A DNA stretch of 64,000 nucleotides from an uncultured Dysgonomonas sp. (GCA_900556485.1 USOX01000001.1:62001-126000), one strand, 5' to 3'; positions 46,324 through 54,494 are shown, counted from the stretch's first letter. The notes: a model not told the origin generated them from the letters alone. Translations and numbers: made by a program.

Positions 46324-47328
46324 ATGACTTTTGATCAAATAATAGCTGATATCAGGTCTCGAAGGTTCAAGCCTGTTTACCTCTTAATGGGGGACGAGCC
46401 TTATTATATAGATGAAATTACCGAACTGCTTACGAATACTGTCTTACCGGAGGAAGAAAGAGACTTTAATCAGACTATTCTTTATGGTATGGAAACGGAT
46501 GTTGCCTCTGTAATTACATTAGCCAGAAGTTTCCCTATGATGTCCGACTATCAGCTGATTGTTATAAAAGAAGCTCAAAAGCTAAGTAAAATAGAGGAGC
46601 TTGAGGTTTATGTGAAAAACCCACTTCAATCAACAATCCTTGTTCTTAACTATAAAGACTCTTCTTACGATAAACGGAAAAAACTATATGCTGAGATAGA
46701 CAAGCGTGGGGTAATATTTGAGTCGAAGAAGATTCCTGATTATAAAATGCCAGCTTTTATAACTTCCTATATTCAGTCGAAAGGTCTTAGTATAGATCAA
46801 AAGTCGGCGCAAATGTTGTCTGATTATTTAGGAAATGATTTAAGCAAGGTAACCAATGAAATAGCAAAGCTATTGATTGCTATTCCAACAGGGCAAAAAC
46901 AGATAACGGCTAATCTTATAGAAGAGAATATCGGAATAAGTAAAGACTTCAATAACTTTGAGCTGTTGAAAGCTGTAATAGAGAAGAATATCTTTAAAGT
47001 GAATCAGATAGCAGATTATTTTGAAAAGAATCCAAAGAATAATCCGCTAATTGTGACATTAAATATATTATTTAATTTCTACAGTAACCTGATGATTTGT
47101 TATTGGGCTAAAAATAAAACGGAACAAGGTATTGCGGCTGAACTAGGCTTTAGAAATCCTTATCAAGCTAAAGATTATGTTATAGCTCTCCGCAATTATA
47201 ATGCATTTAAATGCATGGAGGTAATTGCTTTGTTACGTACATATGATGCAAAATGTAAAGGAGTAGATAATGTTTCTGTTCCGGATGGAGAATTATTGAA
47301 AGAACTATTGTTTAAGATAACCCATTAA
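46324..47328 (+). CDS. holA: DNA polymerase III subunit delta
   Basis: 334 residues, beginning FDQIIADIRSRRFKPVYLLM-GDEPYYI, the delta-subunit start with the degenerate P-loop region. Clamp-loader delta opens the sliding clamp. The AAA+-like domain I-II and C-terminal helical collar are present in the length expected (320-345). Follows amn closely. Confidence 0.93.
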   Translation: MTFDQIIADIRSRRFKPVYLLMGDEPYYIDEITELLTNTVLPEEERDFNQTILYGMETDVASVITLARSFPMMSDYQLIVIKEAQKLSKIEELEVYVKNPLQSTILVLNYKDSSYDKRKKLYAEIDKRGVIFESKKIPDYKMPAFITSYIQSKGLSIDQKSAQMLSDYLGNDLSKVTNEIAKLLIAIPTGQKQITANLIEENIGISKDFNNFELLKAVIEKNIFKVNQIADYFEKNPKNNPLIVTLNILFNFYSNLMICYWAKNKTEQGIAAELGFRNPYQAKDYVIALRNYNAFKCMEVIALLRTYDAKCKGVDNVSVPDGELLKELLFKITH

Positions 47329-47338
47329 TATATTGAAG

Positions 47339-48181
47339 ATGAAGAGATGCTTTATTGTATTACTATGTATTATATGTTCTGGTATTCATTTATATGGAAA
47401 TGATACTGTAACAAAAGAAACATATATTTATGCAATAAAGGGTTCGGATACATTACGTCTTGATAAGTATGATTTACCTGCGATAAAGGAAGCCAAGTCT
47501 TGCATTATATTTATGTTTGGAGGCGGTTTTGTTTCCGGTATACGTGATGCTGAAAGGTATAAGAACTACTTCAGCTATTTTGCAAAGAAAGGATATGTTG
47601 TAATTTCTATTGATTACCGGCTGGGTATGAAAAATCTGAAAACGACTGACCCTATGTGGCTTGTTGCAACATTAAATAACAGTATAAATATGGCTGTAGA
47701 AGACCTTTTCAGTGCAACAAGTTATACTATAGATCAGGCAAAAGCGTGGAATATAGATACGAGCCGTATAGTGGCTAATGGCTCTAGTGCCGGAGCTGTT
47801 TCGGTATTGCAGGCTGAATATGCAATATGTAATGGTGCTGAGGCAACGAAGATATTACCAACTAATTTCAATTATGCTGGAATTATCTCTTTTGCCGGAG
47901 CTGTTTTTAGTCTCGATGGAGATTTAAAATGGAAAAAGAGCCCGTCCCCTATACAGCTATTTCATGGAGATGCAGATAGGAATGTTCCGTATAACAAGAT
48001 TGAAGTTGATAGATATGGACTTTATGGTTCGAAATATATTGCAGATCAATTATCACAGCTTGGTTCGCCTAACTATTTTCATGTAACAACGAATGCTGCA
48101 CATGAGATAGCAGATAGGGCAATGGATTTATATCTGAAGGAAACAGCAGACATTTATGAGAGGGAAAGCAAGACGAGGTAA
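47339..48181 (+). CDS. Exported alpha/beta hydrolase with replaced C-terminus at the element junction
   Basis: 280 residues from the ATG at 47339 (a TTG two codons upstream is rejected). Signal peptide (CFIVLLCIICSGIHLYG). Oxyanion-hole strand IIFMFGGGFVSG, nucleophile elbow VANGSSAGAVS (Ser), late Asp in LFHGDADRNVPY and His in NAAHEIADRAMD. Normal relatives continue for about 45 residues more; here the frame diverges after YLKE and ends TADIYERESKTR. The missing tail is found at 61588-61729, so the last dozen codons probably come from the mobile element. The catalytic triad is intact, so activity may survive. Confidence 0.85.
   Translation: MKRCFIVLLCIICSGIHLYGNDTVTKETYIYAIKGSDTLRLDKYDLPAIKEAKSCIIFMFGGGFVSGIRDAERYKNYFSYFAKKGYVVISIDYRLGMKNLKTTDPMWLVATLNNSINMAVEDLFSATSYTIDQAKAWNIDTSRIVANGSSAGAVSVLQAEYAICNGAEATKILPTNFNYAGIISFAGAVFSLDGDLKWKKSPSPIQLFHGDADRNVPYNKIEVDRYGLYGSKYIADQLSQLGSPNYFHVTTNAAHEIADRAMDLYLKETADIYERESKTR
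48131..48138 (+). other. Putative attL crossover repeat
   Basis: TATCTGAA; identical to 61580-61587. The join of left flank and right flank through this octamer restores an in-frame hydrolase C-terminus. Confidence 0.55.
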
Positions 48182-48273
48182 TAATAACGTAATCAGCGTA
48201 TTACATAAATGGTTCTTTTTGAAATATTGGGAATAAAAGCATAAAAAAGCAAAGTTGACGGTGATTTCAGTTA

Positions 48274-48287
48274 CCAAATCGTTACCT
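48274..48287 (+). repeat. Left copy of the subterminal direct repeat of the element
   Basis: CCAAATCGTTACCT, matching 61507-61520; with the preceding GTT and one mismatch, an 18-nt match. Contains GTTACC twice (GTTACC-AAATC-GTTACC), suggesting tandem recombinase-binding sites. Confidence 0.7.
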
Positions 48288-48372
48288 GAGCATCTTTTTG
48301 AAATTCTTTGTATAGTACTATTATTCAGTTATTTGCGTAATTTTGCATAGTGCCGGATAACTCTAAGTAAAC

Positions 48373-48380
48373 TAATTTTG
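48373..48380 (+). promoter_or_regulatory. -7 box of the integrase gene
   Basis: TAATTTTG matches TAnnTTTG, 21 nt before the ATG; no -33 element at the normal distance. Confidence 0.45.
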
Positions 48381-48401
48381 TAACATTAAAAACGATGAGT
48401 T

Positions 48402-49691
48402 ATGCGAAGTACATTTAAGGTTCTCTTTTACCTGAAAAAGAACAGTTTGAAACCGGACGGTAAAGCTCCCATCATGGGCAGAATAACCGTCAACAGTTCC
48501 ATTGCCCAGTTTAGCTGTAAGCTAAACATAAAGCCTGACCTTTGGGATACCAAAGCAAACAAAGCTTCCGGTAAAAGTATAGAAGCGCAGAAGATTAACC
48601 AAAAGCTGGATAATATCCGTACACAAATCGGGAAACAATACCAAAGCATCTGCGATAAGGATAATTTTGTGACAGCCGAAAAAGTAAAAAACGGTTATCT
48701 GGGTTTCGGAGAAGAATATCGTACCTTATTATCCGTTGCTGATGAGTTTTACGAACAATTCAGTAAACGGGTAGGGAAAGACCGGACAGACGGCTCATAT
48801 GAACAACTTCTTATCAATCGCAAGCGTGTTGAAAGTTTTCTTCGTGACAAATACAACCTGTCCGATATCCCCCTCAGAGAGATAGAGCCCCAATTTATTC
48901 AGGATTATTATTCCTACTTGCTTGAAGAACGTAAATTAGCAGGAAGCACATTGCTGACAGCTATAACCAAACTTAAACAAATCATGCTTATTGCCCAGCG
49001 TCGTGGTTTCGTTCGGGTCAACCCATTTGCTGGATTCCGTTTCAAAGCACAAACCCGGGATAGAGGTTATTTGACCGAAGATGAATTACAGCGATTTATG
49101 ACGGTAGAGTTAAGACGATACAAACAACGACAGATTCGGGATATTTTCGTTTTTCAGGCTTTTACTGGTCTTGCTTATGCCGATGTAAAGAAACTTACCT
49201 TTGATGATATACAAAAGTCATTTGATGGCGAAATGTGGCTGATTGCCAAACGGAAGAAAACAGGAACGACATTTTATGTTAAATTACTACCTATAGCCAA
49301 ACAGCTTATTGAACAGTATCGTCTGGTAGCAAAAAATAAGTTTATTTTTCCGGTTCCGAGCAATGCAGAAAATATGAACCGCACACTAAGGCGTATCGGA
49401 AAACAAGCCGGAATCACGAAGTGGATCTCGTCACATATGGCCCGCCACACAATGGCTACCACAGTTTGCCTGTCGCAGGGAGTACCCATTGAAACTGTTT
49501 CCCAAATGTTGGGACACAGCAATATTCATACTACACAAATATACGCCAAAATCACCAATGAAAAGATCAGTCGTGATATGGCTGTACTAACCGATAGAAT
49601 CGGAGATAAATATCAAGTAGAAACGAATAGACCTGATTCCGATTTCAGGAATATCGGGAAAGTGGGAAAAAGAAATAAATCCATGCTATGA
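48402..49691 (+). CDS. Tyrosine-type site-specific integrase of the mobile element
   Basis: 429 residues. N-terminal arm-binding region, about 1-90 (FYLKKNSLKPDGKAPIMGRI), SAM-like core-binding domain, about 105-205, and catalytic domain. The HxxR box is HMAR (His345, Arg348), followed by LGHSNIHTTQIYAK with the nucleophilic Tyr. The first catalytic Arg is replaced: FTGLAYADV has Ala where most relatives have TGLR; loss of this Arg is known for IntDOT-type enzymes of Bacteroides conjugative transposons. It overlaps the next gene by 4 nt. Confidence 0.95.
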   Translation: MRSTFKVLFYLKKNSLKPDGKAPIMGRITVNSSIAQFSCKLNIKPDLWDTKANKASGKSIEAQKINQKLDNIRTQIGKQYQSICDKDNFVTAEKVKNGYLGFGEEYRTLLSVADEFYEQFSKRVGKDRTDGSYEQLLINRKRVESFLRDKYNLSDIPLREIEPQFIQDYYSYLLEERKLAGSTLLTAITKLKQIMLIAQRRGFVRVNPFAGFRFKAQTRDRGYLTEDELQRFMTVELRRYKQRQIRDIFVFQAFTGLAYADVKKLTFDDIQKSFDGEMWLIAKRKKTGTTFYVKLLPIAKQLIEQYRLVAKNKFIFPVPSNAENMNRTLRRIGKQAGITKWISSHMARHTMATTVCLSQGVPIETVSQMLGHSNIHTTQIYAKITNEKISRDMAVLTDRIGDKYQVETNRPDSDFRNIGKVGKRNKSML

Positions 49692-50050
49692 AAGAAGAAA
49701 TAACAGTCTCCGGTTTAATAGAGCTTATTGAGTCCGGTGAAAGAAAAAATATCCGGCTACGCAGTTGGCAATTGGCGAAATTATTCGGCGTATATGAATC
49801 CACGATAAATGCCAATGTAAAGGCAATTATACGGGCGGATGTAATAAAAGTATGCTTAGATTGCGAAGTTAGGTTATATGGGAATATACTTATTCCCGAA
49901 ACTTGTGATTTGGAAATGATTATAGCTCTATCTTTCAGAATCAACACTTACGAAGCATCCATGTTTCGAAAGTGGATAATTCGTAAAATAATCAGTAAAC
50001 CACCCAATATAATAATTTTACCTATTGATACTCCCCGGATAATTAACTAA
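49688..50050 (+). CDS. Small HTH-like protein coupled to the integrase
   Basis: 120 residues. A likely HTH is seen in SWQLAKLFGVYESTINANVK; the C-terminal half has FRINTYEASMFRKWIIRK. Starts in the integrase stop codon (ATGA at 49688-49691), so made with the integrase, and probably acts as a recombination or expression cofactor. The start resembles the RhuM-type DNA-binding proteins only weakly. Followed by a strong terminator. Confidence 0.7.
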   Translation: MKEEITVSGLIELIESGERKNIRLRSWQLAKLFGVYESTINANVKAIIRADVIKVCLDCEVRLYGNILIPETCDLEMIIALSFRINTYEASMFRKWIIRKIISKPPNIIILPIDTPRIIN

Positions 50051-50079
50051 GTTCTTGTGGTATTGTTCGTAATAAAGGA

Positions 50080-50119
50080 AAACACCCTATTTGTTCTTGA
50101 AACGCAAAATAGGGTGTTT
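50080..50119. terminator. Terminator of the integrase operon
   Basis: 13-bp perfect stem AAACACCCTATTT (50080-50092) with its complement at 50107-50119; 14-nt loop. Confidence 0.85.
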
Positions 50120-50161
50120 CGATTTTATAAAGTTGAACTTTCAATCCTTATAAATACATTT

Positions 50162-50560
50162 TTAACTGAAAAACATACAACAAATATCATTGGATGATGG
50201 GGTCAGTTCTTTTATCTTAATATGAAAAGATGAGGTTTCCCATCTGTTTTTGATAAAATTGTAATCGTAAGTTTCTTTGAAGTAAGATATACACTTCTCA
50301 ATGGTTTCGTTTTCATCCGGGAATAAATATACGATATTACATTTTCCTTCTGTATTGAATACACAAGTTATTGTGTACTCTTCCTTATCAAAGCGTATTT
50401 CGATTGATTTTTCCGTAACATCCTTTTCAAAATAATCTATCAGGCAATGAGGATAATCTCTATATTTATTCTTTATTTCGGGTAATGTGATGTTTAAAAG
50501 GCTATTGATTTGTTTAAGCAGGTTAGCATAGTCATTTATGCCAACAGTATTATTGTCCAT
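50162..50560 (-). CDS. Hypothetical element-encoded protein
   Basis: 132 residues, acidic, soluble; no family recognised. The first 60 residues are helical, the middle reads like beta strands (SIEIRFDKEEYTITCVFNTE). Flanked by the integrase terminator and a divergent promoter region shared with the nucleotidyltransferase-HEPN gene. The leader contains a 9-bp palindrome just before the start (50578-50598). Confidence 0.6.
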   Translation of the reverse strand: MDNNTVGINDYANLLKQINSLLNITLPEIKNKYRDYPHCLIDYFEKDVTEKSIEIRFDKEEYTITCVFNTEGKCNIVYLFPDENETIEKCISYFKETYDYNFIKNRWETSSFHIKIKELTPSSNDICCMFFS

Positions 50561-50577
50561 AAGATACGTTCCTTTTT

Positions 50578-50598
50578 AATCTGATTCACAATCAGATT
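50578..50598. repeat. Palindrome in the leader of the hypothetical gene
   Basis: AATCTGATT-CAC-AATCAGATT, perfect 9-bp arms, 18 nt before the start codon on the minus strand. Possible operator or translation-control hairpin. Confidence 0.5.
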
Positions 50599-50697
50599 AG
50601 ATGAATAATTAGGATAGCTTACTGATTACCTGTAGTTATATCAGCTTATTTGTTTTGTATAGATAGGCACAGAACAAATAAAAACAGGAACGCAGGG

Positions 50698-50756
50698 CAA
50701 AGATACAACTTCATGTAAAAACGTTAAAACAAATCGGGGATTTTTTCGTAGTTTTG
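50698..50756. promoter_or_regulatory. Divergent promoter region
   Basis: Minus-strand TATCTTTG (50698-50705) and plus-strand TAGTTTTG (50749-50756) both fit the -7 consensus. A minus-strand TTTG at 50730-50733 lies 24 nt from its box, somewhat far. Confidence 0.5.
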
Positions 50757-50785
50757 TGTTTTTAATATTCTACCTATCAAGGGCA

Positions 50786-51676
50786 ATGAAAAATTCAATA
50801 ACATATCTACCGAAAGATAAACAGGAAGACCTCAACTTCTTGATTAATGAGGTATTAAAACGTCTTCCTCAAACGGAGTATATTATTCTGTACGGTAGTT
50901 ATGCAAGGGATAATTATGTGAAGCGAGGAATAAGGGTTGAAGATGGTGGTATCCCTACCGTTAAGATATCGGATTATGATATACTGGTTGTTACAAGCGG
51001 TATCAACTCTAAGAAAGCGGAAACGGTACTTGACAATGTAGAAGACATTTTCTTTGCCGGTAAAGATTTTGACCGTGATACACCCGTTCAGTTTATCAAT
51101 GATGATATAAAGACATTTAATAAATACATAGAGGAAGGCAGGTATTTTTATACCCAGATAAAGGAAGAGGGTATTATCCTTTACAATAGTGGTAAATTCA
51201 AATTAGCACGAAGAAGAAAACTTAACTTCGATGAGATAAAGGAGCAAGCACAGGAATATTTTGATGAGAAGTTTCAAGGAGCCAATGAGTTTCTCCACGG
51301 AGCAAAACTTTTTTATAATGAAACATACTATAAAAAATCATCATTTTTACTCCATCAAGCCTGTGAAAACTACTACTATGCTATTCGTTTATCATTTACT
51401 TTAAGAAACAATAAACAGCATAACCTCTCTAAACTATCCGGCTCGGTCAAAAAGTATTCGGATGAGCTTAAAACAGTTTTCCCACAGGATACGCCGGAAG
51501 AGAAACGGCTTTTTACACTACTGAAAGCTGCTTATGTAGATGCAAGATATAATCCGCATTTTGTAGTTACAAAGGAGGATATTGATGCACTTATCCCTAA
51601 AGTGGAATTATTGAGGGATATCACTAAAAAGATTTGCGAAGTAAGGATTAGAGAGTATGGAGAAAAAACACTCTGA
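50786..51676 (+). CDS. Nucleotidyltransferase-HEPN fusion protein
   Basis: 296 residues from the ATG at 50786; a GTG at 50756 lies inside the -7 box and is rejected. The N-terminal minimal nucleotidyltransferase has ILYGSYARDN and the metal-binding SDYDILVV. The C-terminal half (about 150-285) is helical and fits a HEPN domain (FLHGAKLFYNETYYKKSSFL, LLHQACENYYYA). The two modules occur as separate toxin and antitoxin proteins in MNT-HEPN pairs; fused forms are frequent on Bacteroides mobile elements. Role here unknown: regulation or defence. Confidence 0.85.
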   Translation: MKNSITYLPKDKQEDLNFLINEVLKRLPQTEYIILYGSYARDNYVKRGIRVEDGGIPTVKISDYDILVVTSGINSKKAETVLDNVEDIFFAGKDFDRDTPVQFINDDIKTFNKYIEEGRYFYTQIKEEGIILYNSGKFKLARRRKLNFDEIKEQAQEYFDEKFQGANEFLHGAKLFYNETYYKKSSFLLHQACENYYYAIRLSFTLRNNKQHNLSKLSGSVKKYSDELKTVFPQDTPEEKRLFTLLKAAYVDARYNPHFVVTKEDIDALIPKVELLRDITKKICEVRIREYGEKTL

Positions 51677-51689
51677 TTCTCTATAATGA

Positions 51690-51758
51690 TTACTTGCTTT
51701 TCTTCTCGATATATTTTATCATATAATTTGCGGTATATTCAAAAGCCGGATCGATCAT
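51690..51758 (-). other. Possible 22-codon ORF
   Basis: MIDPAFEYTANYMIKYIEKK then SK and stop; coding-like composition and right after the NTase-HEPN gene on the opposite strand. Too short to assign; may be the end of a degraded gene. Confidence 0.2.
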
Positions 51759-51945
51759 TTCGTTACAGGGGAAAGATTGTTCCACAAGTGTAAACATTCA
51801 AATCCGAGCCTAACGGTCGGATACGAAAATCTCCACCCTAAAGGGTAGTATTTTCGCCCCGAGACTTGCCTGTTTTCACTTCCGGAACCTTGAGAAGCCC
51901 CTGCAACGAAACGACCGACCCGACGATGACGCATATCATCCAAAT
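51759..51945. other. GC-rich non-coding segment with hairpins
   Basis: No convincing gene, although a 71-codon frame crosses it on the minus strand. More GC-rich than its surroundings, and has short palindromes such as ACCCTAAAGGGT (51835-51846). May be an RNA element or a remnant of element backbone. Confidence 0.3.
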
Positions 51946-51985
51946 AAAACAAGCATCCTTTTATAATCAAAAGAATGCTTGTTTT
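51946..51985. terminator. Terminator downstream of the excisionase-type genes
   Basis: Stem AAAACAAGCAT (51946-51956) with its complement at 51975-51985, continued by CTTTT/AAAAG; 6-nt loop. Serves the minus-strand genes ending at 52049. Confidence 0.85.
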
Positions 51986-52048
51986 CTCATTATGCAGGCA
52001 ACTTCAACTCCCTCCCCTCAAAATCAGCATATTCATTTTTGTTCCTCT

Positions 52049-52348
52049 TTAAAAAGGCAGTTCCGGTGACCTGTAATTCTGATACAGTACCTGTTGCAGT
52101 TCTTCCTCCGGGTAAAGTATTTTACCACCAATCATTGTATAACATATTAGGCGATTATCACGCAAATTCTGGAGTGTCCGGGGTGAAATATGAAGGTATT
52201 TCATTACTTCCTCTCCGCTTAGGTATCGCTTGTCTGCTAACGTAGGACGATGTTTATCACGGACATCTTGTATATCCTGAAAGGATTGTTTAATTTGTCC
52301 TTCAAATTCCTTGAACTCTTCGGATGAAAAATCAATAAACTTATCCAT
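52049..52348 (-). CDS. Excisionase-type helix-turn-helix protein
   Basis: 99 residues; an N-terminal helical part followed by a MerR/Xis-like winged helix: YLSGEEVMKYLHISPRTLQN then GGKILYPEEELQQVL. Proteins of this type direct excision or transfer-gene expression in Bacteroides elements. Starts within the stop of the next HTH pseudogene (TAATG), so it was part of a coupled pair. Confidence 0.82.
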   Translation of the reverse strand: MDKFIDFSSEEFKEFEGQIKQSFQDIQDVRDKHRPTLADKRYLSGEEVMKYLHISPRTLQNLRDNRLICYTMIGGKILYPEEELQQVLYQNYRSPELPF

Positions 52349-52632
52349 TATAACCTCCGTTTCATACCCTCTTCGAGAAGTTTATTAATATCTTCCTCGC
52401 GATAGTAAACTTTACCTCCCAGCATAGAATAAGGCATTTTGCCGTTATTCCGCCATGTTTGAAGCGTTCGTTTTGAAATACCGAGCGCACGACAGACATC
52501 CGACGAATCTATTCAGCCGTCACGGGGATTGGGGCAGTATAGCTCTTTCAATGCACTCACTTCTGTTGTCAGCCTTTTTATCTGCTGCCTGATATTTTCC
52601 CAGGCATACAAGTCTATGCAAACAATTTCCAT
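52348..52632 (-). pseudogene. Second excisionase-type HTH gene, interrupted by an in-frame TGA
   Basis: The frame from the ATG at 52632 reads MEIVCIDLYAWENIRQQIKR, then ...CPNPRDG, then TGA at 52513-52515 (codon 40), then IDSSDVCRALGISKRTLQTW and an intact wing GGKVYYREEDINKLL up to the stop at 52348. Relatives usually have Trp before I/L-D-S at this place, so one base change (TGG to TGA) explains it. No start codon follows before the HTH, so the DNA-binding part is probably not made. Confidence 0.8.
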
Positions 52633-52635
52633 ATT

Positions 52636-53007
52636 TTATTCCTTTTCATTAAATGTGTTTGCCAGTGAACGTTTCAGTCCTTCATTAGCAACACGGGTGA
52701 TTAATTCTTTATTTACCACTAAATGGTCTGCAAGGATATTCGACAATAGAATAGTCGGTGTAATATCCGGTACAATATGTTGCAGGGAAGAAACCAATGT
52801 TTGTAACTTTTCTTTCATCCGAACATCAATATATACCGGAGTATAGTCCTTTACTTTTTGCACCCCTAAAAAACGCCGGGTATAATCTTCCTCGTCTTTT
52901 TTTCGGGACACTTTCGTTTTGGGTGCTGTTCATGTGCTATCCTCAATCATTTCGGATATATCTATCTTTTCAGATTCCTGCTTACCTTTTTCCAATTCTG
53001 TATTCAT
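52636..53007 (-). pseudogene. DUF3408-like gene with an in-frame TGA near its start
   Basis: The frame from ATG 53007 reads MNTELEKGKQESEKIDISEM...EDST, then TGA at 52930-52932 (codon 26), then TAPKTKVSRKKDEEDYTRRF... to the stop at 52636. The downstream part has the DUF3408 look (YIDVRMKEKLQTLVSSLQHI, VVNKELI) found in Bacteroides element proteins. A GTG at 52911 could restart translation to give 91 residues, so partial function is possible. Confidence 0.7.
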
Positions 53008-53462
53008 ATATGTTTTATTAAAAAGTTCATATTAGCCGGAGGATTCCGGCTGTTATCTCTCTCAACTGGATAATCAGGACAGTCATTCATCCCTGATACG
53101 GTTGGCTTTACCCATAACCTACATTCTTTCGGAAGGATAAACGATATACGACCTTGCATACCGTTGTTTCCGAAATCGGGTGCAAGATATGAACTCCCGT
53201 ATGTCCACCCTGTTTAGATAACAGCCTTACATAACAGCTTTGGGCTGTATGCCATTGATTATCAAATTGATTTTGTAAAATATATAATATAAATCCGGCT
53301 AAATTGCTAACATAGGTAAGCCTGTCAATTGGCATTAACCCATTGATACACAACGAAAGTTGGCAAATTGAGTAGAATTGAAAATATTTTCAACTTTTTT
53401 GGAAAATATTTCTATGAGTTATAAATCAGGATATAATTAACGGCTCATGCAGTATTTATTGG
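53008..53462. other. Non-coding region of the element with paired palindromes
   Basis: No credible gene (a minus-strand 81-codon frame at 53108-53353 has no recognisable features). Contains two near-identical GAAAATATTT palindromes at 53380-53391 and 53402-53413. Upstream of the excisionase-type genes, so probably their control region. Confidence 0.5.
53380..53413. promoter_or_regulatory. Pair of phased AT palindromes, putative operator
   Basis: GAAAATATTTTC (53380-53391, perfect 12-bp palindrome) and GAAAATATTTCT (53402-53413) start 22 bp apart, i.e. about two helical turns, on the same face of the helix. Confidence 0.5.
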
Positions 53463-54437
53463 TTACTCATCCCGGTATTCGTTCATTTCTTCTATAGCCT
53501 CATCTATGATAATCAGCCCGCGGACAGCCTCCTTTTCACTCTTCTTACGGTTGTTCTGGAATTGTTGCATAGGAATATAGTGTTGTTCATCACCGTAGCG
53601 TTGTCTATTGCCTTCGGTGCGGAATGATATAAAGTCTTTGTTTCCGTCGGCAACAGAAATCCATTTTTCTTTGATATAATGATATTCTTTCAATCGTTCT
53701 AAAAGGTAAACCAGTGTTTTTTGGTTGGTCACTTCTAACGGTTCCGTCAATTTCCCTTTCAGTAGTTTTTTGAGGTCAGTTACCTTTAACCGAAGGCGGA
53801 ATAGTTTTATTTGCTCTATACATTCTGCTAATAGTGTATATTGTTTGTTGTTTAGTTTGGGTTCATAAGAGCGTTTGGGTTGGGTTCGTTTGGTTTTTGA
53901 TTGGGAAGTAGCCTCTATTTCGATTTTCGTTTCTTCATTTCCGGCTGCCGGAGTTTTCTTATCCGATAAATCTTCTTCGGATTCGGTTTTTGGCTCGGAT
54001 ACTTTATCTTCATATTTCATTAAGAGCCGTTCCAAAGTGATAAGGTCAACCAATTCCTTAAAATAAGGCAAATCTATTTTATCCAATTCTTCCGCATAGT
54101 TTGCCGGATTTATCTCTACCGGCGCAGCCTTAAACGTACGGTAACGCTGATAAACCTCTTTGGTAATATCATCATAGAAATCGCTGTACCAAAGGTAATT
54201 CTCCCGTCCGTCATGAAAATAACGCGGAACACTTTCAAGCGGGGGATTATGACGGATAATATCTAATATCTTTCCCCGATATAGGGTAATCTCTTCCGGT
54301 GTGGGTTTCATCCGGTACAACATACCGGACGCAGTCTCATAACTTATACCTACAAAGCGGTCAAGACATTGTTGAACCTCACGGAAACCTTCTTCCGGGA
54401 AGTCAGGATATTCTATGTTATCATCCAATTCAAACAT
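53463..54437 (-). CDS. Hypothetical element-encoded protein
   Basis: 324 residues, mostly helical and charged, no signal or TM segment, with a low-complexity acidic/basic hinge at about 148-190 (EPKTESEEDLSDKK). The C-terminal third (about 205-300) has alternating helices and strands (RLRLKVTDLKKLLKGKLTEP, LVYLLERLKEYHYIKEKW) that could be a winged helix. No family recognised. The three ATGGGT repeats around its start suggest self-regulation or a replication-type role. Confidence 0.65.
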   Translation of the reverse strand: MFELDDNIEYPDFPEEGFREVQQCLDRFVGISYETASGMLYRMKPTPEEITLYRGKILDIIRHNPPLESVPRYFHDGRENYLWYSDFYDDITKEVYQRYRTFKAAPVEINPANYAEELDKIDLPYFKELVDLITLERLLMKYEDKVSEPKTESEEDLSDKKTPAAGNEETKIEIEATSQSKTKRTQPKRSYEPKLNNKQYTLLAECIEQIKLFRLRLKVTDLKKLLKGKLTEPLEVTNQKTLVYLLERLKEYHYIKEKWISVADGNKDFISFRTEGNRQRYGDEQHYIPMQQFQNNRKKSEKEAVRGLIIIDEAIEEMNEYRDE

Positions 54438-54494
54438 GGGTTAAAGATACATATTTTCAAAGTAATATGGGTAATATTAGTAACATGGGTAATA
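54436..54494. repeat. Iteron-like ATGGGTAATA repeats at the start of the 324-aa gene
   Basis: ATGGGTAATA at 54467-54476 and 54485-54494, with a related ATGGGTTAAA at 54436-54445; spacings 31 and 18 bp. Confidence 0.5.

Noticed and set aside
51755..51970. Minus-strand 71-codon ORF
   Set aside because: It runs through the terminator hairpin and the GC-rich segment; composition looks non-coding.
52348..53007. TGA read as selenocysteine or tryptophan
   Set aside because: No SECIS-like hairpin is evident after either TGA, and other genes of the window use TGA as a normal stop (for example menA, the sigma-54 regulator and the integrase).
53108..53353. Minus-strand 81-codon ORF
   Set aside because: No recognisable motif, low-probability composition and located in the control region with palindromes.
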